DNA of 64,000 bases from Clostridium culturomicium (GTDB taxonomy: Bacteria; Bacillota; Clostridia; Clostridiales; Clostridiaceae): the NCBI RefSeq assembly GCF_000821305.1, contig NZ_CCXK01000017.1, positions 498,159 through 562,158 on the forward strand, read 5' to 3'. How positions within the stretch are numbered: position 1 is the first letter of the stretch; each line of letters starts with the position of its first letter. A model generated the notes under the pieces. That model saw nothing but the letters and a program-made list of their open reading frames with translations. It made no database searches and was not told the DNA's origin. The position numbers and the translations under genes were made by a program. This document shows, piece by piece, positions 43,780 to 52,422 of this stretch.

Positions 43780-44325
43780 ATGAAATTTGGAGAGAAGCTG
43801 CAATTATTAAGAAAGCAAAGAGGGATGTCTCAGGAACAACTTGCTTTGCAAATTGGGGTGTAAAGGCAGGCAGTTTCAAAATGGGAGCTGGGAGAATCCA
43901 CACCAGATACGGATAAGATTGTTTTATTAAGTAGGGTTTTTGATGTTACTACGGATTATCTTCTTTTTGAAGGTGATACAAGTACTGGAAAGCAAAAGGA
44001 AACTATAAATATCTCTAGAGGAAAAGATACGGAAACATTACCTAACTTTATCCTAAAACTTGTGAAGACTAAAGGATATATTGGGGGTTATATAATTGCT
44101 GGCTATGCGGCACTAGCTTTAATTGTATCAAGATTTGCTCATTTTGCTTTTAAGAAGATTTTGATGCCACCTGAGGGGTTCGGCGTTGAATTTTCAGAAT
44201 TGCCATCACAGATGAAGATTCCAATGTATTTTACTGATCTTATAAGTGTAATAACCATTGTATTTATTATTTTGGGGATAGGAATAGGCATTTATTTAAA
44301 AAAGAAAAGTGATAAATATTCATAG
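43780..44325 (+). pseudogene. XRE-family regulator with membrane tail, broken by one stop codon
   Basis: The frame reads MKFGEKLQLLRKQRGMSQEQ and LALQIGV, then TAA at 43861-43863, then RQAVSKWELGESTPDTDKI and on to the normal end. In homologous helix-turn-helix domains the stop position is Ser (VSRQAVSKWE), so one base change TCA to TAA explains it. The rest, to 44325, is open: the remaining DNA-binding domain, a linker, and a C-terminal region with two membrane helices (GYIGGYIIAGYAALALIVS and ISVITIVFIILGIGIGIYL). The full product would have 181 residues and be a membrane-bound regulator. Either it is recently inactivated or the base is a sequencing error. GGGGGTG precedes the ATG. Confidence 0.85.
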
Positions 44326-44335
44326 CATATGATTT

Positions 44336-44367
44336 AAAAGGAGGTTCATTTAAACCTTCTTTTATTA
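44336..44367 (+). terminator. Terminator after the broken regulator gene
   Basis: AAAAGGAGGTT and AACCTTCTTTT pair with one wobble around a short loop, with T-rich sequence after. Confidence 0.7.
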
Positions 44368-44478
44368 TGTAAATATATTTCCTCTAAATTATCAACTTTA
44401 GTTATAAAGTTTTCAGTTTGATTTTAAAATGCAGTTTTAATTTTTAAAATATAAAACAAACTAAATCCATCTACAAAA

Positions 44479-44865
44479 CTAATTAAGTTCTGCAAAAATC
44501 TCATGGATGTTTCCATCAGGGTCAGCAAATAGAGCAGTTCTTTGATCCCAAGGCATATTCTGTGGTTCATGAATAGGAATTGCGCCCATGTCAATTAAGC
44601 GATTAAAGGTTTTATCAACATCATCAGGGCTTTCGCAAGGAAAAGCTAGTTCAAATCCTTGTCCAACAGTTTTTTTAGTATATTCACTACTATAATCATA
44701 CATAACATTTCTCAGGCAGATTGCAAACCTTACTCCATTATTTTCAAACTCAACATAATTTCCAAGGTCATTTTTAATTTTAAAGCCAAGTACTTCATTA
44801 TAGAAAGTTTTCATCTTGCTGATGTCATCTGTCCAAATTGTAATAAGATTAATCACTGGTTTCAT
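44479..44865 (-). CDS. VOC-superfamily protein (glyoxalase/bleomycin-resistance type)
   Basis: The 128-residue product shows two beta-alpha-beta-beta-beta modules: INLITIWTDDISKMKTFYNEVLGFKI in the first and GFELAFPCESPDDVDKTFNRL with DQRTALFADPDGNIHEIFAEL in the second. The conserved Glu in the last strand is a metal ligand in many members. Roles in this family range from antibiotic binding to dioxygenases, and the substrate cannot be told. It is on the minus strand among plus-strand genes. AAGGAGGAATG-type ribosome binding site precedes the start. Confidence 0.88.
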   Translation of the reverse strand: MKPVINLITIWTDDISKMKTFYNEVLGFKIKNDLGNYVEFENNGVRFAICLRNVMYDYSSEYTKKTVGQGFELAFPCESPDDVDKTFNRLIDMGAIPIHEPQNMPWDQRTALFADPDGNIHEIFAELN

Positions 44866-44992
44866 TATACATTCCTCCTTGTTATTTGTTTTTACTCATT
44901 AGATTTTAATATAGGTAATTATTAAATGATGACATGATTTTGATAATGGATAAATTATTTGCATTATATTTTATATATTGATATAAAAGTAT

Positions 44993-45235
44993 CTAAACGA
45001 AGTGATGGAGTATGGTATACCAGCCAGATAATGCAACAACACACATGCTAACTATTAGCAATAGTGAATTCAAAGACATTATTAAACCTTCATGTTTTAC
45101 AGAATTGTTGTTGAGCTTTCTATTGAACAACCATTTGAAAATAACTAAGGATATAATAGTTAATATACTAAAGCAAATTAGAAAAACACTATTGTTTAGC
45201 ACTATCATATGAAAAATAAAACGTAAAATATTCAT
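44993..45235 (-). CDS. Small two-helix membrane protein
   Basis: The 80-residue product has two clear membrane helices: about residues 12-36 (NSVFLICFSILTIISLVIFKWLF) and 52-73 (IMSLNSLLLIVSMCVVALSGWY), joined by a polar loop. AAAGAGG is 7 bases before the ATG, which supports translation. The opposite strand also has an open frame of 66 codons, but without membrane character or good ribosome binding site, so I prefer this one. The function is unknown. Confidence 0.6.
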   Translation of the reverse strand: MNILRFIFHMIVLNNSVFLICFSILTIISLVIFKWLFNRKLNNNSVKHEGLIMSLNSLLLIVSMCVVALSGWYTILHHFV

Positions 45236-45641
45236 AACAGACCTCTTTCCAATACATAATGATAAATATATATAATACTTAATAAGTATTTATTATTACT
45301 TAAAAAATGAATACATGGTACATTATTCTATTATAACATAATTTTGCATTATAGATAGGTGGATTAGGTTATATAACAAGGAATTAAAAACATCGTTTAT
45401 TTAACAAAACATGAAATGCATCATATTCATTGAAATTGATTTAAATAATAATAGAGTGAGGAAGTATATGGATTAATGATAGGGTATTTAGAATTATTAC
45501 GGTAACCTCATGCTCTGACTAGAATCTTTCAAAGAGATAAACAATATATAAATTGTATAATAATAGAAAATAAAGTATAATATAGAAAAGTTTAGAGGTT
45601 CGAATATGAAAAAATATATGATCATATTATAAGGAGGGAAA
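45236..45641. other. Intergenic region upstream of the MFS gene
   Basis: About 400 AT-rich bases without a supported gene. AATACTT and AAGTATT (45274-45290) form an inverted repeat near the small membrane gene's upstream side. A good promoter lies near the right end (45553-45581). The rest shows nothing I can name. Confidence 0.5.
45553..45581 (+). promoter_or_regulatory. Candidate sigma-A promoter of the MFS gene and following array
   Basis: TTGTAT (-35) and TATAAT (-10, perfect) are spaced by exactly 17 bases, about 60 bases before the MFS start codon. Confidence 0.6.
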
Positions 45642-46805
45642 ATGAAAAATACATATGAAAACAATTTTAAATTAAGGTTAATATTAATTCTGACTTCATT
45701 ATCTACTGGAGTAATGTCTTTTTTTCTTCCAATATATAGTAAAGCTCTTGATATGAATGCGTTAGAAATATCAGGTCTTTTTTCTATAACGGCCTTTATT
45801 TTAATAATACTTAGACCATTTATAGGTAAATTAATTGATAAAGTAGGGCGAAAACCAATTTTGGTACTAGCAGTGTTTATCTATGCTATTGCATATTTAA
45901 TCTTTTCAATGGCTACAACTTCAGTACTTTTGTATACTGCGAGGGCTCTTCAGGGGATAGCTAGTGCATTTATGGGAATAAGTATATATGCAATAGTGGC
46001 AGATAATCATGATTCTAATAACATTTCTAAAGGCTTTGGTAAAGTTAATTCAGCTCAATCTACAGGAAATATTTACGGCTGTATTTTGGCTTTTATAGTT
46101 TTGTATAGAGTTTCTTTTTTGAAAGGATGGAAAATTCTATTTGTTATCTTTGCTGTAGTAGCTTTATTTGCCTTATTCAAAGTGATAACAACCTTTAAAG
46201 AAAGTAAAAACACTTATGTGAACAAAAGGATAAATATAAAAAATTATTCTAAAAGTACACTTAAGCTTTTAATTATAGTTTTTATAACCTCTTTATCTTC
46301 GGCAATGGTGGCTCCTGTGATAATGATTTTTCTCCAGGATAAAATAACAACAGATATTAGTGGACTTGCATTAGCTTTTTTCCCATCTTTATTGATAGCA
46401 AGCTTGCTATCTGAGAAGCTTGGTACAATATCTGATAAGCTTGGAAAAAATAAATCCATGATTATAGGTATGCTTATTTGTGGAGGTACCTATTTGATTC
46501 TTCCAACTTTAAGCTCTGTTCTTCTGTTTATGGTGATATGGACAATATCTTCATTAGGAGGTATTTTATATGATTTATCAGAAAGTGGGTTATATGCTCA
46601 GCTTAACACGGAGAATGATAATGGAGAAATTTTTGGAGTCTATACATTAGTGTGCGATTTCGGTAGAATGATTGGACCATTGATTGGAGGAGCTTTGTAT
46701 AAGTCCTTATCACAAAGCTTACCTTTTTACTTATATGGAATAATAATGATTTTTGTAGCAGTTTTAATACCTATTTTGTTAAAAGAAACTAAGAAAGAAT
46801 TTTAA
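45642..46805 (+). CDS. MFS-family transporter
   Basis: The 387-residue membrane protein has twelve hydrophobic segments. The MFS loop 2-3 signature is FIGKLIDKVGRKPILV and a second copy-like motif lies between helices 8 and 9 (LGTISDKLGKNKSMIIG). It resembles drug or sugar efflux carriers, but the substrate is unknown. It starts behind AAGGAGGGAAA. It has a good promoter in front and no clear terminator behind it, so the downstream genes may be cotranscribed. Confidence 0.88.
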   Translation: MKNTYENNFKLRLILILTSLSTGVMSFFLPIYSKALDMNALEISGLFSITAFILIILRPFIGKLIDKVGRKPILVLAVFIYAIAYLIFSMATTSVLLYTARALQGIASAFMGISIYAIVADNHDSNNISKGFGKVNSAQSTGNIYGCILAFIVLYRVSFLKGWKILFVIFAVVALFALFKVITTFKESKNTYVNKRINIKNYSKSTLKLLIIVFITSLSSAMVAPVIMIFLQDKITTDISGLALAFFPSLLIASLLSEKLGTISDKLGKNKSMIIGMLICGGTYLILPTLSSVLLFMVIWTISSLGGILYDLSESGLYAQLNTENDNGEIFGVYTLVCDFGRMIGPLIGGALYKSLSQSLPFYLYGIIMIFVAVLIPILLKETKKEF

Positions 46806-46854
46806 GGGGAAATATAGAACAGAGTAGTTAAAGTAAAGATAGGGGGAGTCAGTA

Positions 46855-47640
46855 GTGGAAGAATTAAAATATTTAACGGAGTACTATAACAATTATGATG
46901 AAGAGGGGCGACTAATTTCAAAATATGGACAAGTCGAATTTCTTACAACAATGAAATATATAAACAAATATCTAAAAAAAGGAATGAGGGTTTTAGAGAT
47001 TGGGGCAGGAACTGGCAGATATTCTCTTGCAATTGCAGAGCAGGGCTTTAAAGTTAATGCCATTGAGCTCATAGATCACAATATAGATATTTTAAAAAGT
47101 AAAATCACTGAAAACTGTAGCATTGATGTTAGACAAGGTAACGCTTTAAATTTGGACTGCTATGAGGATGAAACCTTTGAGGTTACTTTATTGCTTGGAC
47201 CTTTATATCATTTGTTTAATGAGGATAAAAAAAGAGCCATCAGTGAAGCTCTTAGGGTAACTAAAAAAGGGGGAGTAATTTTTGTGGCATACTGCATGAA
47301 TGATGCAACCATTGTAAATTGGGGCTTTCAGAAGGGAAATATCATTGACGGGATTGAAAAAGGAATTGTTGATGGAGAATCCTTTAAGTGCTTATCAAAT
47401 CCTTCTTTAATATTTGAGATGCATAGAAAAGAAGAAATAGATGAATTAATGGCTGGCTTTAATGTTCAGCGTCTTCATTTTGTTGGAACGGATTTATTAA
47501 CAAATCATATGAGAAACACAATTGAGGAAATGGATGATAAATTATTTGAGGTTTATTTGAAATATCATTTCTCAATATGTGAACGAGCTGATTTAGTCGG
47601 GATAACCCATCATAGCTTAGATGTTTTTAGGAAATTGTAA
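46855..47640 (+). CDS. Class I SAM-dependent methyltransferase
   Basis: The 261-residue protein has motif I MRVLEIGAGTGRYSLAIAEQG (SAM binding), an acidic residue at the end of strand 2 (NAIELIDHN), a DVRQGNALNLD motif and FEVTLLLGPLYHLFNEDKK. It resembles methyltransferase type 11 proteins. The substrate is unknown. It starts with GTG after AGGGGGAGTCAGTA. The end overlaps sequence upstream of the next gene without reading conflict; spacing to it is about 55 bases. Confidence 0.88.
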   Translation: MEELKYLTEYYNNYDEEGRLISKYGQVEFLTTMKYINKYLKKGMRVLEIGAGTGRYSLAIAEQGFKVNAIELIDHNIDILKSKITENCSIDVRQGNALNLDCYEDETFEVTLLLGPLYHLFNEDKKRAISEALRVTKKGGVIFVAYCMNDATIVNWGFQKGNIIDGIEKGIVDGESFKCLSNPSLIFEMHRKEEIDELMAGFNVQRLHFVGTDLLTNHMRNTIEEMDDKLFEVYLKYHFSICERADLVGITHHSLDVFRKL

Positions 47641-47695
47641 CTTTATTCGCCCTATAAATCGAAGAGTTAATAATAGAAATTTAAGAGGTGAAAAA

Positions 47696-48517
47696 ATGAC
47701 AGAGAATACATTAAAACTTAAATTAATACAAATCAAAGAAGATAAATATGAGATTAAGGGTGAGAATTTATACTATACTTATGCATTGGACATGCTTAAA
47801 TATATTGGGACAACGGATGAAGTACTTCGTGATGATTTAATTTATGATATTTTTTCACACTGGATAACTCAAAATCGGTTTTCAAATCAACAGCTTGAAA
47901 CCTTCTTATTTATTTGTTTAGATAATCAACATTTAATGAAGGGGATTGGTTTAGAAGAAGAAGATACAGTTTTTACTCGTACATTTTCTGCACTGATTAT
48001 AGCTCTGATATTATATTCAAATAATGAAAATAGCTTTTTATCACAGGGTGTAATTGCTGAAACTACAAACCTTATAGTTGAGTATTATACAAAAGAGGCG
48101 GATTTAAGAGGTTATGTAGACAAGAAGGGGTGGGCTCATTCAGTAGCGCATGGTGCAGATGTAATTGATGAGTTGGCACAATGTACTATTTTGAAGAAAG
48201 AAGATTTACAAAAGCTGCTTATACTATTGAAGTTAAAAATATGTCAGGGAAAATATGTATACATTGATGGAGAACCTGAAAGAATTAGCATTGCAGTTAG
48301 AAGTATTTTTATGAGAAAGGAAATTGATAAAGGCGATATTGAGTTATGGCTAGAAGGCTTTAAGAAGTATAAAGCTATGAATGATTCATCAATAGAGTGG
48401 TATCATCAATATATTAATATTACTAACTTTTTTAAAAGCTTATATTTTGTTTTGAAGGATTACATTAAAGAGATTAGTATTCTTGATGAAATTCAGGAGT
48501 TAATTACTACACTATAA
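47696..48517 (+). CDS. DUF2785-type protein
   Basis: The product of 273 residues is helical and soluble. It has the marks of the DUF2785 family: RDDLIYDIFSHWI near the start and DKKGWAHSVAHGADVIDELAQ in the middle, with conserved His residues. No function is known for this family. I start at the ATG at 47696, after AAGAGGTGAAAAA; an in-frame start 75 bases upstream inside the methyltransferase gene gives a tail not seen in the family. It is part of the codirectional array. Confidence 0.82.
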   Translation: MTENTLKLKLIQIKEDKYEIKGENLYYTYALDMLKYIGTTDEVLRDDLIYDIFSHWITQNRFSNQQLETFLFICLDNQHLMKGIGLEEEDTVFTRTFSALIIALILYSNNENSFLSQGVIAETTNLIVEYYTKEADLRGYVDKKGWAHSVAHGADVIDELAQCTILKKEDLQKLLILLKLKICQGKYVYIDGEPERISIAVRSIFMRKEIDKGDIELWLEGFKKYKAMNDSSIEWYHQYINITNFFKSLYFVLKDYIKEISILDEIQELITTL

Positions 48518-48586
48518 AGCATAAGTTATATAGAAAACTTTATGTAAAACTAAGTAAAGAACAGGAATTTCTTAAGGAGTTATTCT

Positions 48587-48697
48587 ATGAAGATATTAAA
48601 GGCTATTACTGATTTTATTTTTGTTGAAGATGAGCATGGGATAAAACGAGTTCTTGGTGAGGTTAAAAATGTGGAAAGTACTTTAGTGGATACATAA
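48587..48697 (+). CDS. Short frame of 36 codons, perhaps a gene remnant
   Basis: A frame MKILKAITDFIFVEDEHG and 18 further residues lies behind AAGGAG at good spacing. The start resembles the N-terminus of larger proteins, so it may be the truncated beginning of a lost gene rather than a true small protein. Confidence 0.35.
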   Translation: MKILKAITDFIFVEDEHGIKRVLGEVKNVESTLVDT

Positions 48698-48817
48698 AAG
48701 ATTTGTTAATAAAGCAATGAGTCTGCATTGGAGAAAAAGAAAACAAGAAAAATATCTAGAGAAAAGAGAACTTCTAATTTATGGAGAAAGATATTTGATA
48801 ATATATGGAGGCAAAGA

Positions 48818-49453
48818 ATGCAAGTATCATTTTTGACCAGTGGGTTTCCTAATGGATTTACCGATGACTTTATTAGATGTATAAGGGAGTATTATAATAA
48901 TGAGGGTTCTTTTGTGTTTATTGCTTCTGATTTTGAACAACACTCAATAACAGAGAAATATATGAATATAGTGCTAAGGATGTTTGAAAGTAATGTAATT
49001 ACATTTGATGAGCACTATATTATTGATAGCAGAACCCTATTTGAAGATGCAGTTAAATATATAGAAAAAGCAGATATTGTATGGATTTCAGGAGGAGATA
49101 CTCTAAAACAGATTAATTATTTGAAAGAATATAATTTAATCCAGACTTTACAGTGTAGAGAAGGAATTACTATTGGGATGAGTGCGGGGGCAATAAATAT
49201 GGCTAAAACAGTGGTGTTAGCAAAAGATGCAAATGATAATATTCCGGAATTATCTATTTATAGTGGTATAGGTCTTGTGGATATTAATATTGAGCCGCAT
49301 TTAGATTTTGTAAGTGAAGAACATAGGAAAGAAATTTATGAAGCATCACATCATACGATAATTTATGGGATTTATGATAATACATTTATAAAAGTAGTAA
49401 ATGAAATTATAGATATTTATGGTGATTACGTTAAATATGAAAGTATGAATTAA
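48818..49453 (+). CDS. Peptidase S51 family (dipeptidase E-like)
   Basis: The product of 211 residues has the S51 pattern: VSFLTSGFPNGFTDDFI, then KADIVWISGGDTLKQINYL, and the nucleophile Ser in TIGMSAGAINMAK. A later His lies in INIEPHLDF. Family members are serine peptidases related to class I glutaminase folds that cut Asp-X dipeptides or cyanophycin-like substrates. I start at the ATG at 48818, 6 bases after GGAGG; the longer in-frame extension (from TTG 48728) is very basic and does not fit the family. It lies in the codirectional array. Confidence 0.82.
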   Translation: MQVSFLTSGFPNGFTDDFIRCIREYYNNEGSFVFIASDFEQHSITEKYMNIVLRMFESNVITFDEHYIIDSRTLFEDAVKYIEKADIVWISGGDTLKQINYLKEYNLIQTLQCREGITIGMSAGAINMAKTVVLAKDANDNIPELSIYSGIGLVDINIEPHLDFVSEEHRKEIYEASHHTIIYGIYDNTFIKVVNEIIDIYGDYVKYESMN

Positions 49454-49502
49454 TAACTTTTACAACAATGAATTCAATGGTTATATAATAGATAAAATTG
49501 AA

Positions 49503-49685
49503 AAACAATAAAATTCAAGTGTATTGTGTCAAGATAAGGGCTTTATAGAGTGGATAAAACAATTGCCATATTTTTTAGGTTTAATCAAGAAGTATCCAAA
49601 TACGGAGAGGATTATTGAGTTTATAAAAGGTTGTATAAATAACTATGATATAGAATTTAAATTGGAGTTAGATAAAGCAAATTAA
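49503..49685 (+). pseudogene. Possible C-terminal gene remnant
   Basis: After a stop at 49509, a frame runs to TAA at 49683-49685 and reads GFIEWIKQLPYFLGLIKKYP and on to IEFKLELDKAN. It has no good ribosome binding site but coding-like composition. I take it as the remains of a helical protein; the family is not known. Confidence 0.35.
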
Positions 49686-49701
49686 ATAATGGAGGGTATA
49701 C

Positions 49702-50460
49702 ATGAGAATTGGTTATGGTATATTTGGAAAAGCATTTGAAGTAATGTTAAGGAATGATTTGCATGCATTAGAGTCCATAGACCATGAATTTCTTAGCCAG
49801 ATGATTCTTGTAGATGAAGAATCTAAGGAATTATTGTATGGAACTAGTCCCCAAATTTCATATGATGTAATTAATCATGAATTGTTTGAGTTTGCTCAAA
49901 GATTTAAAGGAGATAATGAACTTAATACGATTAGAAATGTACTGAATTTTACATCTAATATAGCAATGAATTATGATGTAAATTTCTTGGATATGACCTT
50001 TGGAGGCAGAGAAAGGGATATTATTGAAAGAGGAACTGACTGGTGTGCTGATATGGCAAGGGTAGGCTGTGTTTTACTTCAGTGTAATAATATACCAACT
50101 CGAATAGTGCATATTGTTGATACAGAAAAGGCATATCATGGACATGTTGTTGGTGAAGCATTTTTTGAGGGTGGATATGGAGTTTGTGATTTTATATTTG
50201 GTGTAATTGGATATGATAAATCATCAATATCGGCATGGCAAATGAGCGTAAATAGAAATTTGGTAACAAAGTGTTATACACGTGACTATACTTCATATTC
50301 AACAACAAACAAATTTGAGGGATTATTTTCAAAAGTAGCTATTAATGAATATAATATCATGGATAAAAATAATAACTTTACTGAATCCAAACCTAATGAT
50401 TATACTACACGAATAATAACAGAAGATCACAATAATTGGTTTATGGGTGAGGACATGTAA
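49702..50460 (+). CDS. Transglutaminase-like protein
   Basis: The 252-residue protein has a papain-like transglutaminase core: the Cys in GTDWCADMARVGCVLL, a His in KAYHGHVVGEAFF and an Asp in GVCDFIFGVIG. These correspond to the catalytic triad. The N-terminal part (1-90) is helical. Members can be peptidases or amidases as well as cross-linkers. There is no signal peptide, so it acts in the cytoplasm. AATGGAGGGTATAC precedes the ATG. The gene lies in the array between the S51 peptidase and the Nudix genes. Confidence 0.8.
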   Translation: MRIGYGIFGKAFEVMLRNDLHALESIDHEFLSQMILVDEESKELLYGTSPQISYDVINHELFEFAQRFKGDNELNTIRNVLNFTSNIAMNYDVNFLDMTFGGRERDIIERGTDWCADMARVGCVLLQCNNIPTRIVHIVDTEKAYHGHVVGEAFFEGGYGVCDFIFGVIGYDKSSISAWQMSVNRNLVTKCYTRDYTSYSTTNKFEGLFSKVAINEYNIMDKNNNFTESKPNDYTTRIITEDHNNWFMGEDM

Positions 50461-50541
50461 TAAAACCACAGAGATTGCAATATAAGTTTAATTTTATATA
50501 AGAAGCTGATTATTACAATGAGACAGCTGAAAGGAGAAACA

Positions 50542-51018
50542 ATGGCAAGAGCAAAGTATCAGGTATTAGTTATACCATATATAATTAAAAATGAATCAAT
50601 TAAATATGCAGTTTATCATCGCTCAGGCATGGAAATTTGGCAGTTTATTGCTGGTGGAGGGGAAGAGGGGGAAACACCACTTCAATCAGCAAAGCGTGAA
50701 GCATATGAAGAAGCGGGAATTTTATCAGATAACAGTTTTTATAATTTAGAAACATGTTGCAGTATTTCAACGGAATACTTTAAGGCATACAGCAGCATAT
50801 GGGGAGAGGAATGTCTTGTAATTCCAGAGTATGCTTTTGCAGTTAATGTAAATGCAGAGGAAATGGAGCTTTCTAATGAACATACTGAATTTGAATGGAT
50901 GGATTACGAAGCAGCAAAAGAAAAATTAAAATATGATAGTAATAAGGTTGCTCTATGGGAATTAGATAATAAAATTAAAAGAGGTCTATTAATCAAAGGA
51001 GTAACAAAAAGAGATTGA
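50542..51018 (+). CDS. Nudix hydrolase (NudB-like)
   Basis: The 158-residue product has the Nudix box GGGEEGETPLQSAKREAYEEAGI with metal-binding Glu residues. The preceding WQFIAGG and the following YFKAYSSIW and VIPEYAFAVNV segments recall dihydroneopterin triphosphate pyrophosphatases. I start at the ATG at 50542 behind AAAGGAGAAACA. The substrate is not certain. Confidence 0.85.
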   Translation: MARAKYQVLVIPYIIKNESIKYAVYHRSGMEIWQFIAGGGEEGETPLQSAKREAYEEAGILSDNSFYNLETCCSISTEYFKAYSSIWGEECLVIPEYAFAVNVNAEEMELSNEHTEFEWMDYEAAKEKLKYDSNKVALWELDNKIKRGLLIKGVTKRD

Positions 51019-51069
51019 GAACAAATTATTTGAAGAATGGTACAAGCTGTTTGAGTAAGTGAAGTATAA

Positions 51070-51292
51070 GGTTTTGATTTTGTGGTATAAAGCATGCAAA
51101 GGAAAAATTGATTTCATTTTTGTTGATAATCAGTATCATAATTTAAATTTATGGGACAAATTAATGAAAAGCGCATTTGAGTGGTTTAAAGAAAATTCTA
51201 TAGTCAATATACATATGAAGGTTGTTTATGATAACTAGGAAGTATTACGATTTTATGAGCCATATGGTTTTAGAAGTGGAAACTATATTTAA
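51070..51292 (+). pseudogene. Remnant of a GNAT acetyltransferase
   Basis: A frame reads KIDFIFVDNQYHNLNLWDKL and MKSAFEWFKENSIVNIHMKV, then VYDN, TAG (51236-51238), EVLRFYEPYGFRSGNYI and TAA. The last segment, with NxxxxxFYExxGF, is motif B of GNAT proteins. There is no start codon with a ribosome binding site, the N-terminal part is missing, and one stop lies inside. This is a decayed gene. Confidence 0.65.
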
Positions 51293-51334
51293 AAAAAAGA
51301 CTAATATTTAATGAGAATTTATAGGAGAGTGAAT

Positions 51335-51811
51335 ATGGAAAAACTTGATTTAACATTTAAAACAGAGGAAGGAAAGTTTAATTATAGAGTTGGAGCAATT
51401 ATCATTAAGGACAATAAGATTCTGATGGTTAAAAATGAGAGTGCGCCTTATTATTATTCCGTTGGTGGAAGAGTTAAGTTAAATGAAACCTCTGAAGAAG
51501 CTGTTCTTCGTGAGACATTTGAAGAAACAGGTATAGAGTTTGAAGTTGAAAGGCTTGCCTTTATTCATGAGCATTTCTTTGATGAGGAAATCACAATGGA
51601 GCATTATCATGAGCTTGCCTTCTTTTATTTAATGAAGGTTCCAGACCATATGAATTTAGTGTGCAAAAGCGTTGGAGAACAAGGTACAAAAGAGTCTTTA
51701 CACTGGCTGACTATTGAGGAGCTGGATAATTATCATGTGTATCCAGAGTTTTTTAAGAGTAAATTAACTAAGGGTATAAATGGGATTGAGCAGGTTATAT
51801 CAAAAGAATAA
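51335..51811 (+). CDS. Nudix hydrolase
   Basis: The 158-residue product has a complete Nudix box GGRVKLNETSEEAVLRETFEETGI, with REx2EE. It begins with KFNYRVGAIIIKDNKILMV, and the segment ESLHWLTIEELDNYHVYPEF is typical of MutT-like proteins with C-terminal helices. The substrate is unknown. TAGGAGAGTGAAT precedes the ATG at 51335. It is the second Nudix protein within 1.3 kb, but the two are not recent duplicates by sequence. Confidence 0.87.
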   Translation: MEKLDLTFKTEEGKFNYRVGAIIIKDNKILMVKNESAPYYYSVGGRVKLNETSEEAVLRETFEETGIEFEVERLAFIHEHFFDEEITMEHYHELAFFYLMKVPDHMNLVCKSVGEQGTKESLHWLTIEELDNYHVYPEFFKSKLTKGINGIEQVISKE

Positions 51812-51928
51812 CTTATTTGTTACTTTAATTTACTATGTAGTTAAATCAAAAAAATATAAGTAATTAGCAATTATAAATTAAATACTAGCTTTGGAGTATT
51901 TCAAATTTGATGATTTAGGGGGGATACA

Positions 51929-52396
51929 ATGCGATTCTTAAATCCAATGATTGTTGTTTCAAATATGGAAAGGTCAAAGGAATTTTATAATAAAGTTCTT
52001 GGGTTAGAAGTTGTTGTTGATTTTGGTGCAAATGTAACTTTAACAGGGGGAATTGCCTTACAAACAAAGGAGAGTTGGACAACCTTTATTAATAAAAGAG
52101 ATAGCGACATTCTATTTGGTGGGAATGTAGCAGAACTATATTTTGAGGAAGATGATTTTGATAGTTTTTATCAAAGGATAAATAACATCGAAGGAATTAA
52201 CTATGTTCATGGTATGAAGGAACATTCATGGGGCCAGAGGGTAATTCGTTTCTATGACCCAGATAATCATATTATTGAGGTTGGAGAAAATATGATTATG
52301 GTTATTCAGCGATTTTTAAATGATGGGATGACTATGGAAGAAGTGGCTTCAAGAATGGATGTATCCGTTGATTATATTAAATCATCATTGAAGTAA
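51929..52396 (+). CDS. VOC-superfamily protein with C-terminal helix-turn-helix-like tail
   Basis: The 155-residue protein has a VOC fold in the first 120 residues (FLNPMIVVSNMERSKEFYNK; WGQRVIRFYDPDNHIIEVGE with the conserved Glu). The tail of about 35 residues, IQRFLNDGMTMEEVASRMDVSVDYIKSSL, has the pattern of a helix-turn-helix or small helical bundle and is not part of the basic VOC fold. It may regulate something in response to a ligand or simply stabilise a dimer. AGGGGGGATACA precedes the ATG. Confidence 0.85.
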   Translation: MRFLNPMIVVSNMERSKEFYNKVLGLEVVVDFGANVTLTGGIALQTKESWTTFINKRDSDILFGGNVAELYFEEDDFDSFYQRINNIEGINYVHGMKEHSWGQRVIRFYDPDNHIIEVGENMIMVIQRFLNDGMTMEEVASRMDVSVDYIKSSLK

Positions 52397-52422
52397 ACAA
52401 ATGTGATATGAAGGGAGTTATT

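Noticed and set aside
45012..45212. Plus-strand frame of 66 codons opposite the small membrane protein gene
   Set aside because: The minus-strand frame has a better ribosome binding site and two clear membrane helices, so the plus frame is its shadow.
48728..48817. N-terminal extension of the S51 peptidase (very basic, about 30 residues)
   Set aside because: The internal ATG at 48818 has GGAGG at ideal spacing and gives the normal family length; the extension is probably leftover non-coding DNA.
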